A stretch of 64,000 nucleotides of DNA, taken from Butyriboletus loyo (lineage: Eukaryota; Basidiomycota; Agaricomycetes; Boletales; Boletaceae). Position numbers and translations under genes: made by a program. Position 1 is the first letter of the stretch; each line of letters starts with the position of its first letter. The notes beneath the pieces were generated by a model, which saw only the letters and a list, made by a program, of their open reading frames with translations, was not told where the DNA came from and did not search any database. The DNA lies in contig JBBPSI010000043.1 in NCBI GenBank assembly GCA_038093515.1, forward strand, positions 62,001 to 126,000, given 5' to 3'. Positions 55,064-64,000 of this stretch are shown here, in pieces.

Positions 55064-56947
55064 TTAAAAGAACGCCCAAGTAGGGTTAGGTCTCCGTTCA
55101 GACGCCGGCTTCCCCTCGGCTCTCCTCCGCACCGCAACCCTCTTCTCCAATTCCCACCTCACAAGCTCGCTTTTCAACTTTTTAATTCGCACTTCGTGAA
55201 CAGGATGGGAGGTACCCATGATTCGCCTAGAGGGGTTCCAGGTGGCGGGGGACGTATCAGAATGATTGGCCGAGGAACACTTGGCCGATTTTGGAGTGTC
55301 TTCTCTGCTTTCCCAGAACTCGACCGCTTTGCGGGCATCGAACCCAGCGTGAGCGAGGAGCCTTGCGGAAACGATGTCCGCCTCGATCTCCTGTTTTACA
55401 CTCGTGCAATATTCTCCAAGTTCAGTGAGGTGGCCGGAGCCCACTTTGCCCAACTGCGCAATGCCGTCATTGAAAAAGGGCCCAAATAGCATGGTCACTG
55501 GGAACACAAGCGTCCTGGCCATGTCGGCAACCATGGATATGATCGCTGGAATAATGATAGTACCCGAGGACAAAGTTTCAATGTGATGAGACAGCAATAA
55601 GTGCGCAACCTCATGAGCGAGGAGAATGGCGAGTTCTGTAGTCTGCTCTTCGGTTGGGATAGGAAGTGATGGAACTGTAGGAGACGTCGGTGGCGCGCTG
55701 AAGAGGGAGCCAAATAGGTAAGAACGCCAGGAGGTTTCCTGATGGTAGGGTGTCGCTGAGGTGCGACGGTAATTCCTTTGTACTGGCGTCTTTGAAAGGA
55801 TGTCATCGAGGAACCCAGAATAGACGACGATACCACAAGCACCATCTGGTCCAAACCCATAAGAGAACGCATTTGCCGCGTCAGGCCTGTCTGCGATAAG
55901 CAACGAGTACGGAGGACCAGATATGACATGCGCAGAAGACGTCGACTTCTGACCACACAACGTATCGGAGAACCTCCTCATATAGTCCGTGGCACGTGGG
56001 CGAGGTTTCAAAGGATATTCAGCGGGTGGTGGCAAAGGTAGGTCGTCTTGCCCGACGTCTAACCAATGTGCATTCAGCTCGTGTTCACGCTCTAGTATTG
56101 GGATGACGCTCTCGAGCCGGTGCAGGGTGTCCTGAACCCACTTGTAACGCCAATCATGAGCAGGGATTGGTTCTGGAGGTCCTTCATTGGACAGGATGTC
56201 GATGACCGCTTGGTACCACTTGGGACCAGCAAGGGAAGCAGAAATTTCGTCTTCTTCTTCTGGTGAAAGAACGATCAGCCGCCATCTACACAGGTCATTA
56301 ACAATATTGACGAGCGATCATTGCAGAGGTTGCACACACCGTCCTGTAAGGGGGGTCCGTTCGACACTTGCTAGGATCCCAAGCCATAGCAACGCGACGG
56401 GGATAAACAAGAGAACGCGGGTAAACAAGGTGTGTGAACGGAGACGTTTAAGGAGCATGGCCTTCTTCTCCTCGGAACCAGGCGTGTCTAGGTGAAGGTG
56501 ATCATGGTGCTTGATGTGCTTTCTTGTCCAACGGTTTTTAAACATAATCAAAGGCACAAAGGTGAAGGCTATTCGGCCTGCAGTGCGAGCAACCTCGATT
56601 GTCGTGGACGCCTGTTTATGACCAATTGAGCACAAAATATAACTCTATCATGTAATGATGATCGCCACCTTGAAGGCACCAAGAAGTACGGGTAGGAGCG
56701 GCCATCCTTGCCTCCTTTGTGTCGAGTGAAACCAAGCAACGTTCACTGTCGTGTGAGGGGGTTTTCGCCTCCGGAGTAGGCCAGGTTGTGTCAAGAGGAC
56801 TCCGCCAGCGTGCTGTATTGAAGACGAGTGATGATATGTGTGCCCGGAGAGATTTGCGGCATGTCTTTTCGTTTGAAGCGCCTGGGGTGCCAGTTTGGAG
56901 GATACTGCTTGATAGGCTAAGAATGCTCGTACTGGAGCACGCAACAT
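55064..56947 (-). CDS. OMA1: Mitochondrial inner-membrane metalloprotease OMA1 homologue
   Basis: M48-family zinc protease for quality control and stress processing in the inner mitochondrial membrane. ATG at 56947 begins a basic presequence (MLRAPVRAFLAYQAVSSKLA). A membrane segment LFIPVALLWLGILASV follows KKAMLLKRLRSHTLFTRV, then WRLIVLSPEEEDEISASLAG, WYQAVIDILSNEGPPEPIPA and DWRYKWVQDTLHRLESVIPI. The catalytic domain carries DAANAFSYGFGPDGACGIVV and VYSGFLDDIL, then the zinc motif LAILLAHEVAHLLLSHHIET (HExxH) and the third ligand in SVKQEIEADIVSARLLAHAG. C-terminal GTSHPVHEVRIKKLKSEL gives the typical HPxxxxR motif. TGA/TAG at 55064. Catalytic residues are all present. An unusual insert SYLFGSLFSAPPTSPTVPSL separates the two halves of the protease domain. 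Confidence 0.9.
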
Positions 56948-58329
56948 TGTGCATCTCAGACCTCGAGCGCAGTGAAGTTGAACGCGTATAGCGCAGCCAG
57001 CGCTTATGCTCTTCAAATATGATAGCGGTGCCGGTGATTCAACAACGTAGATGGCTGTGTTGTCGTGGAAGATCGAGTCATGACTCCCAGCCAGATATGA
57101 TGCACAGCCTTTTATCGCTTAATTTCATCGGCATTAACAGCGTGGGGGCTGAGCGTGAACCAGAACCATTGTAAACTTCTCAGAAGATAACCATTGACTT
57201 GTGTTTAAGTTGCTTATTTTCAGGCTACGACCGTCACCGGGCTCCCTGCCACTGGTAGGTCCAGGTTGAAAGGTGACGGAGCCATGTACCCGTCCCTGAT
57301 TTCAAGTTCACACTCACTGTCACCAGGTAGTCACGAGAACTCCTTGGCCTTATCCCATCGTTTCTTTTGCGGTCTCATTAACTCAGGCACCTTGAAGCTT
57401 CCGTGACGGCGAGTGCTGGTGATCGGAGAATGCAGCGGTGAGTTGGTAGGCACTACGTCTTCCTCCGGCGGAACGTAACATCCTTATCACCGCTGATACT
57501 ACGCAGTGACACTTCATTGTTGGATGGAGAGCAGATGGCGTTAGGCATCACGATTGCGCCCCAGGGGAGCACATCACTGACAACCCCAAGTCATTGATTC
57601 AATGGAGTCCATCCTGGACGGAACCAGGGATCATCTGAGATGCGCCATACACTCACAGTTACATACGTATCCATTATTCTAGAGGTAGGATTCCAGGTGT
57701 CCCACTCCACTGTCACCTCCACAGGTATGATTGCGCTTCCCCGACGATGGGTCTTGATAGCCATCGGCAGCGTGGATGCTGCATACGGAATGGAACCAGC
57801 TGCATTCAAACATCGATGCAGCTGTGATATGACTATTCTTTCCTCCTCGCTCGCTCGCGGGACGGGCATTTTGGTGCGTCGACGACGGGGGCGAAGACTA
57901 GAAGTTGCATTTCCAATTTTGTTCATATCAGAATTGAATTTCTTATCAGATGAGAGTGGACTGTGGACACCAGGTTTGTGAACATGAAGTTCAGTGGCGT
58001 TTGAATTGTAGTTTTTTTTAATTGATTGCTCTTGAACAGAGTCCCCCTATTCACTACTATTTACGACTTGTTCGCGACCTGGTTTAACTGCGCAGTACGT
58101 ACGCCAAGCTGCATCCCACACCGTCGTATCAAGTAGTTGTCGTATGGCTGTTCAGTAATTGGGGAGATACCGTAATCGAAGTTCGTCCTCAGCCACATTT
58201 GATACCAACCGAACACTCGACATTCATAACATGTAAACATCCAAACACAGGTGAGCAAAGAGCAGGGACCAGAGATCACCAATCCTAATGTCTGAAATCG
58301 TGATAGTAAGGGAAATTTCACCAAATAGA
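56948..58329 (-). other. Unassigned interval
   Basis: One minus-strand frame (57591-57926) reads ERIVISQLHRCLNAAGSIPY and IMDTYVTVSVWRISDDPWFR and may be an exon of an unknown gene; its first codon and family were not recognised. The rest (57000-57590, 57930-58329) shows nothing supportable. Confidence 0.3.
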
Positions 58330-58815
58330 GCAGCATATCTCATTCCGACCGCGGGATCCGGCGATTTCTGACACGAATAACAGCATCTTGATGTGACCTT
58401 GGGTCTCCACCATGCAATCCAAACACTTGGATGTCTTCGTGGGGTTGCTTCTCACAAAGGGATGTAGTCTCAAATCGGGAGAACGCGGCGAAGTGCTGTG
58501 TGTGAACACTTCCGGCTAGAACGTTTCTGAAATTGCTACAAAAACGGATGGTCCGGGATACCCGATCACAGGAGTAACGTCGTGAGTAACCAAGTCCATT
58601 GGGCAGGTTCTAGTGCGGATCAGTTTAGAAGTTATGGTTTCAGCACATTACTCGCAAAATCAGTTCGTTTCATGCCTGGCCTTGGCAAACCTGATAATAT
58701 GAACATAAGTCAAGATCTCTCCAACGCCGACAATCGCTCGGAGATTTCGAACTATCTCATGGCGTACTTCACAATTGGACGGAAGAGGTTGGTCCGATCA
58801 ATTTTCCCAACTCCG
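58330..58815 (+). repeat. Diverged copy of the 63540-63990 element
   Basis: Shares blocks with the right end of the window in the same order and orientation: a GGGTTGCTTCTCACAAAGG block versus GGGTTGCTTTTTACGAAGA; TTTCATGCCTGGCCTTGGC versus TTTCATGCGTGGTCCCGGC; GATAATATGAACAT versus GATGATATGAACAT; and CCGATCAATTTT. Both look like decayed pieces of one gene. It lies just upstream of the P450. Confidence 0.6.
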
Positions 58816-59000
58816 CGAATTTAGTTGGCAATGGCAGGCCGCTATCAGACATACGTCTCAGGTACTGACCTAACTGATAATATGCTAATTCTTCATTGAA
58901 TGCTCCATAGGTATGCCACCACGGATAAAAACAGACACTCGGGTGGCAGGAATGACCCCAGGCTGCCCTCCCACCCAAGCGGGTCAAGGAAGTGTTCAGG

Positions 59001-61180
59001 ATGATCGTCCCTTCATTCGCGATTGCTTCCCTTGTCCCGCTCCCGACTGTCTATATCAACTATGTAGTCCATCAATCCTTCTTCCTCTCGGGAAGCATTC
59101 TACTCTCTGTATTTCTACTGTGGATGTTTGTCTCCAATAGAGGGGCAACATCCCGTGGCCTGCCATTTCCCCCAGGTCCGAAACCTCTTCCATTCGTCGG
59201 AAATCTCTTCCAGGTGAACACCGCCGAGCCGTGGTTAACATACACTGCATGGAAGAAGAAATATGGTCAGCTGCATCTCCCAGACTTGTACTGTCATACT
59301 GAAATGTTGCAGGCGATGTATTATACGTGCGCCTGTTTGGTCAAAGCTTCGTCATCCTGAACACAGAGAAGACCGCGCGGGCGCTGCTCGATCAGCGCTC
59401 AGCATTGTACTCCGATCGTCCAGTGATCAAGGCTAATTCAATGTATACTATCTTGTTGCTTCCTTGCCAATCTCATGCTGACCGGGTAATCACAAGGTTC
59501 GGCATGGACTTCAATACCGTCCTCTTACCCTACGGGGACGAATGGAGACTTCACAGGAAGCTTTTACAGCACGCTTTTCGTGCGGAATCTGAAGCACGTA
59601 GCCGACAGGTATACTTGAGGAGGGTGCGTACGCTTCTGACAAACTTGCTGGACGCTCCAGCGGACTTCGAGCTGCATATCAAGAAGTCAGAGTTCCTTCC
59701 ACTCTCTTTGTTCTTTATCCTCATAGCATTCCTCTAGTTATGTGGCCTCAAATGTCATGGCCCTTGCATACGGTTATGAAATGGCAATCAAGGATGATCC
59801 GATGGTCAGAACCGTGAAGGCACTGGTCGACCTACTTGCAAAGGCCCTTTCACCCGAACGGGGTGCCATCCTTTCGGCATTCCCCTTCCGTATGTCCTAA
59901 AATATTGGCCTCCTAATCGGTTGTTTCACCTCCGCACCTAGTAGAGAAGCTTCCCGGTTGGCTCCCAGGAGCCGGATTATGGCGAGATGCCATTTACGGG
60001 AGGATGCTGGCTGCTCAAGTTCTCGATGTCCCGTTTAATTGGGTCAAAGATCAAATGGTGTGTCATAGTGAATTCTTGTGTCTGGTGTATATGACACGCA
60101 GGACCGATCACCTCACCAGATGGCTGGCAATGCCCCGCCGTCCATGGTGGCCGATTGTTTGGCCCAGCTGGACGAAAAGGATGATTACCATAAACAAGAA
60201 TATGCCATCAAAGCAGCCGCTGCAACGATGTTCATTGGTCAGTCTAATATCCTCCGAACTGAATTCTGATGTGAACTCTGATACAACCGCTTAATAGCCG
60301 GATTTGAGACGGTACGTGCACAGATGTCACCATCACCCTATTACTTGTGTTCAATCGGCCGCAGACATCATCTACCCTCCATGCATTCATTCTCGCAATG
60401 GTCTTGTACCCCGAGGTACAGGCGAAAGCCCAAGCGGAAATTGATTCTGTGATTGGGAGCGATAGGCTGCCCGATTTTGGCGACAGGGCATCACTCCCAT
60501 ATGTGGATGCTATCCTCCGTGAGCTCGTCAGATGGAATCCGGTTCTCCCACTAGGCAAGTTTGGGAGATGTCCGGGTTTGTAATGGCAGCTCATCACCTT
60601 TCAGGGATACCACACGCGACTTCTGGTGACGATGTATATGAGGGCTATCATATCCCCAAAGGTGGGTACGCACAAGATCCGACTCCATGTGACGTATATG
60701 GCTGATTGGTTATCTGCAGGTGCATTTGTCGTGATTAATGTCTGGTAAGGAAATTACAGCATTTTCTTTCTTCCTTTTCTGTCGTCGTTTTTGACAATTT
60801 ATCATGAATAGGGCGATGGGCCGAGATGAGGACGATTTTAGCGACGTCGATGACTTCAAGCCCGAGCGGTTCTTATCTGAAGAGGGCAAGCCCAAGGACG
60901 GACCACCGTTGTCTGCTAACCCAATCTTTGGGCTTGGTCGGCGGATTTGTGAGCATCGTCTCTCGTGTCTCTCCTCTTTGTTCATCCCATTCATGTCTTT
61001 CCAGGTCCAGGACGGTTTGCATCCGAAGCGTCCGTGTGGACAGTTATGGTATCCATCCTCGCCACCTTCCGCATCACAAAGGCGAAAGATACGGATGGCA
61101 AGGAAATTGATGTGAAGAAACAGTTTACGTCTGGCCTCGCGGTGTACGTTATTGTGAATCTTCCATTTCCATCAAATTGA
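59001..61180 (+). CDS. Cytochrome P450 monooxygenase
   Basis: Membrane-anchored haem monooxygenase. ATG at 59001 (MIVPSFAIASLVPLPTVYIN) gives an N-terminal anchor (FFLSGSILLSVFLLWMFV), then the proline-rich hinge PFPPGPKPLPFVGNL. Exons continue WLTYTAWKKKYGDVLYVRLF, ALLDQRSALYSDRP, VLLPYGDEWRLHRKLLQHAF, VASNVMALAYGYEM, LEKLPGWLPGAGLWRD, PPSMVADCLAQLDEKDDYHK, the I-helix FIAGFETTSSTLHAFILAM, the ExxR helix VDAILRELVRWNPVLPLG, YEGYHIPKGAFVVINVWAM, DDFKPERFLSEEGKPKDGPP and the haem loop FGLGRRICPGRFASEA (Cys ligand), split by an intron inside RIC|PG. The end is LAVYVIVNLPFPSN, TGA at 61180. About ten introns, complete frame. It resembles basidiomycete P450s of the CYP5150/5144-like type; the substrate is unknown. 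Confidence 0.9.
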
Positions 61181-63539
61181 CGGTACACGTTGTTTCAGGC
61201 GGCCTGTCGAGTTCCCCTGCTGGTTTATTAGTCGTTCCAATGAACGAGAGAATAGGATCCGTGAATGTGTTTGAGAAGATCTACAATGCTGCAAGGCGTC
61301 GGCAGCTGGCCTGCTATAAAACTTTGTACTCTTGTTTGGATAATGGCTTCACGATACCATCATGTATCCCTCTCATCTAGTAAGTGCCACGTACGTTGTA
61401 GCAGCTAGATGTACGGCTAAATGTTACGACCTGAAATGATGGAAAAATGATCCTTCCAATCGCCTCCCACTGGATATTAACTGACCCTCGGTTCCATGTG
61501 ATCACGTAAGGTATCTCCGCCAATGAACCTTCTCTATCGACCTGAGGCCTTCTTGGCGCGCGAGAGAAGCCAGGCGGGTGCTGAGCGCTGATTCTTACTA
61601 GAACGCCGCTTCGGGCCACTTCATCCCCATATTCATGACAACCAACTTCCCACCGAGTGGCGAGTAGTAGCGAGTACATGTACTACAAGGTCCGTCGGTT
61701 ACTCCGCCAAACCCAATATCACGTCCAGACTCTAGTGCTGCCGCAAAGCGAGATCGCTTGGGGTGTACCTCGGATCCCTGACCGAAGGTACCTTGAGGCT
61801 GATACCACCGACCCACATCTTGACCTTACCCCGAATTAACAGTATCAAACACCTTTCACCCACATGCCGTGACTGATCGGAGTGCTGCCTAGTGATCAAT
61901 GCATATCATATCTTTGTAAGTAACCAGCTGAATATGTTAGTGATGGGTTGGTATTGTTTTAATTGAATACAGCAAGGGTGACGTCGTGCGAACCGAACGA
62001 ATGTAGTCGATACGATCCCCTCTTTATGATGCCACAAATAACAAAAACCAGTTCACCATCCTCCACCTCCTTTATCAAAACAGCATGTGGTTCTTCATTG
62101 CTCGTATTATCAGGAAGAGAAGAAAGGCCAGAAACTCGGCACAAGATCAGGCAAGTCAGGCAAGTCAAGACACTATAGTCTATCATCACCTTGCTCGAAC
62201 AAACCGCCCCTATAGGCCCCCGATACGAACCCAATACCGAGACAAAAGAAGACACGAACGGGCAGGCCGGCCAGCGACAGTCCAGCTTTCCAGCGAGGTC
62301 GACATTCTGGTTCAAGGTGAGATTGTTGCCGGCTTTGTTACTACGCAATGACATGTATTGGTTCCGGGCTGGACGCTTTGTCCAGCACTATGCAGTAACT
62401 TTTAGCATCAAAACGAACTTATGCCATCAAAAGAAATGTAGGAAACTTAAGAACTGAGTGAGTAAACAAAATCAGCTCAAACACTTGCTTTACTGTCATT
62501 CTTGGCGCTGAATGATGCAGGTCTAACAGGCGGTCGTAATGACAATAACATTTATCCACATTTGCATCAGACACCGACCAAACAGTTTCTTCTTCCCTTC
62601 TTCATTCACATGTTGTATGATTAGTTTCGCTCCTATATATTCCGTGCTGAACTAAACGTTTTGTACACTGTAAAACAATGCATGAATGATAGTGTTAATG
62701 TTATACAACCCTAGTAAAACCGCACAGTCGGCGATTCCGCAAGCATCGGTCATCCTGATTCGCCAGCACACGTCTGAAAATCAGATGTAGTAGATTTTAT
62801 GGGTAAGCGAGAGTGTGAGTTGTCAAGTAGCTTGAGTCAGGTGGCGGGTGAGATCTTGAGTGACAATTACGCAAGCAATTACTTTTGTTAGACAAGTGTT
62901 GGTATCATCACCCTAGACTAGTATTACATAATACGCTAAGGTGGTTATTCCGAGGAAAATGCTTTTACGCACGCCCTGCGGTGGCAGGGGGTGTGGGGCT
63001 CGGTGAGTTGTCAGGTGGCCTCGGTGACGGCGGAGGGCCTGGGCAGTAATACCCACTAAAACCTCAACGTTTGTTACCCAGTTCGGAGCCTGGAGGTGGT
63101 GTTTGTCTGATATAAGTGGTTGCTTACTCGTTGTTGTAGTTTGGGTTTATTGGAGGATTTTGCCTGTTGTCGATCGATGTGTAGGCGGGTGTTTATTCGG
63201 TTAAGCCAGCGAGTTTCGATGGCTCGTGTTGTCAAGGTTTGGTTTCGGATGACACGCCCCCAAGCAATCACTAAATCTGTAACTATCATGCCAACCGCGA
63301 CCATCCTCAGCTACTACTATTCACCATACGTACGGACCTGGTCACAATGGTATTTTGACGACTCATCTCAGGCATGCAGTCTTCGTTGCCACGCCTCCAA
63401 GTTTATCACTTGGTGCTCATGGTTGACAGAAATTTGTAGACGGCCGATGCACGCCCAGTCATCCAACATCTGACAGTGTGTGGCGTTCCCCTGAATTTCT
63501 TTAGAATCAGTAAGAGAAATCAAAATCTATCAGCCTCCC
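61181..63539. other. Unassigned interval
   Basis: A minus-strand frame at about 61400-61580 reads QVDREGSLAEIPYVITWNRG and SVNIQWEAIGRIIFPSFQVV and looks like a real exon of an unrecognised gene; a nearby minus frame reads YYSPLGGKLVVMNMGM. 61960-62360 has frames on both strands with no recognisable family. 62380-63539 shows nothing supportable. Confidence 0.3.
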
Positions 63540-63990
63540 AACGTCTGTCATTTAGGCCGCGTAATCCACCCACAACATCGTGACGACTCTGGCTGTCCAA
63601 CATGCAACGCAAAACACTTCCGTATATTCGCGGGGTTGCTTTTTACGAAGAAATATAGTCACGAACCAGACTTTCTGGGATCCAGCACTATCTGGCGACG
63701 TAGTGGGTGCAGTAACCCCCCCCCCCAGAACACCATTGAAAAGGCACCAGATGATCTAGAAACGGATGGTGCAAAATACCCAATCGCATGGACTGGGGAT
63801 GGCCATCCTATTCGGCAAGTTTTAGTTCGGAACTATTTGGGGGTTACTATTTCAACACGTATCCGTTTCATGCGTGGTCCCGGCAAACTCGGGATGATAT
63901 GAACATGATGGGTTATGATCCTCTTATCATGGACAATCTTCCAGAACCTATCTCGTGGCGTGCTTCACGAATCGCATGGAGAAATTAACC
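63540..63990 (+). pseudogene. Unidentified gene relic, second copy of the 58330 element
   Basis: Plus-strand pieces read HRDDSGCPTCNAKHFRIFA (one CxxC like a degenerate zinc finger), HEPDFLGSSTIW, DLETDGAKYPIAWTGDGHPI and, after a frame change near 63810, FGGYYFNTYPFHAWSRQTRD then GYDPLIMDNLPEPISW. An 11-base C run at 63716-63726 lies within it. The frame breaks and the decayed partner at 58330-58815 suggest both are remnants of a duplicated gene. Confidence 0.4.
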
Positions 63991-64000
63991 CGATCAATTT

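Noticed and set aside
55075..55095. Telomere-like TAGGGTTAGG
   Set aside because: Less than two units, inside the last exon of OMA1; chance is sufficient.
19308..61180. Terpene synthase and P450 as one biosynthetic cluster
   Set aside because: They are about 39 kb apart with TFIIH, F-box and other housekeeping genes between.
1..64000. CRISPR arrays, rRNA genes, intact transposons
   Set aside because: No regularly spaced repeats, no rRNA-like blocks, and no transposase, reverse transcriptase or long terminal repeats were seen.

Overview
The window looks like nuclear DNA of a basidiomycete fungus, most likely an agaricomycete near Rhizoctonia/Ceratobasidium. This is inferred from gene content and style, not from a marker gene. 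Almost every gene is split by several 45-75 nt GT-AG introns, intergenic spaces are short, and the families present (DUF6533 seven-helix proteins, an HGD-loop TKL-type kinase, a terpene synthase with DDWLDE and ND..S...E, small C2H2 proteins) are typical of that group. Gene models below were built by joining exons by eye from splice signals and family conservation, so exon edges can be off by a few bases.

Layout. 1-12.1 kb: two diverged tandem copies of a four-gene block (TMEM53/DUF829, mitochondrial GGQ release-factor-like, aquaporin, ABHD11 hydrolase) with a DUF6533 membrane protein between them. Different members have decayed in the two copies. 12.8-18.3 kb: a compact housekeeping run of TSC13 (very-long-chain enoyl reductase), ARV1, GET4 and HSBP1. 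19.2-22.0 kb: a sesquiterpene synthase next to the proteasome chaperone NAS6 (gankyrin). 23.8-30.4 kb: three C2H2 genes, the last of which appears to be spliced in frame to the 3' end of a protein kinase gene. 30.4-31.8 kb: a scar-like stretch with a short telomere-type repeat, GC-rich minisatellites and a glutamine-amidotransferase relic. 32.4-37.1 kb: TFIIH subunit TFB2 and an F-box protein. 37.1-41.9 kb: a long stretch with no gene I can support. 41.9-49.5 kb: a RING-like protein with SUMO-binding-like N-terminus, two serine/proline-rich unknowns, an intron-containing tRNA-Trp, and a protein whose N-terminus copies the histone H3 tail. 49.7-57 kb: a minus-strand run of TauD-type dioxygenase, cytochrome b5 domain protein, MFS sugar-type transporter and OMA1 protease. 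57-64 kb: unassigned sequence, a cytochrome P450, and two diverged copies of an unidentified element.

How the genes work together. No operon logic applies. TSC13, ARV1 and GET4 all act at the ER membrane but belong to separate pathways, so their adjacency is probably ordinary. The terpene synthase and the P450 are 39 kb apart with housekeeping genes between, so I do not call a biosynthetic cluster. The items most worth attention are the reciprocal decay of the duplicated block, the kinase/zinc-finger fusion, and the histone-tail-like protein.
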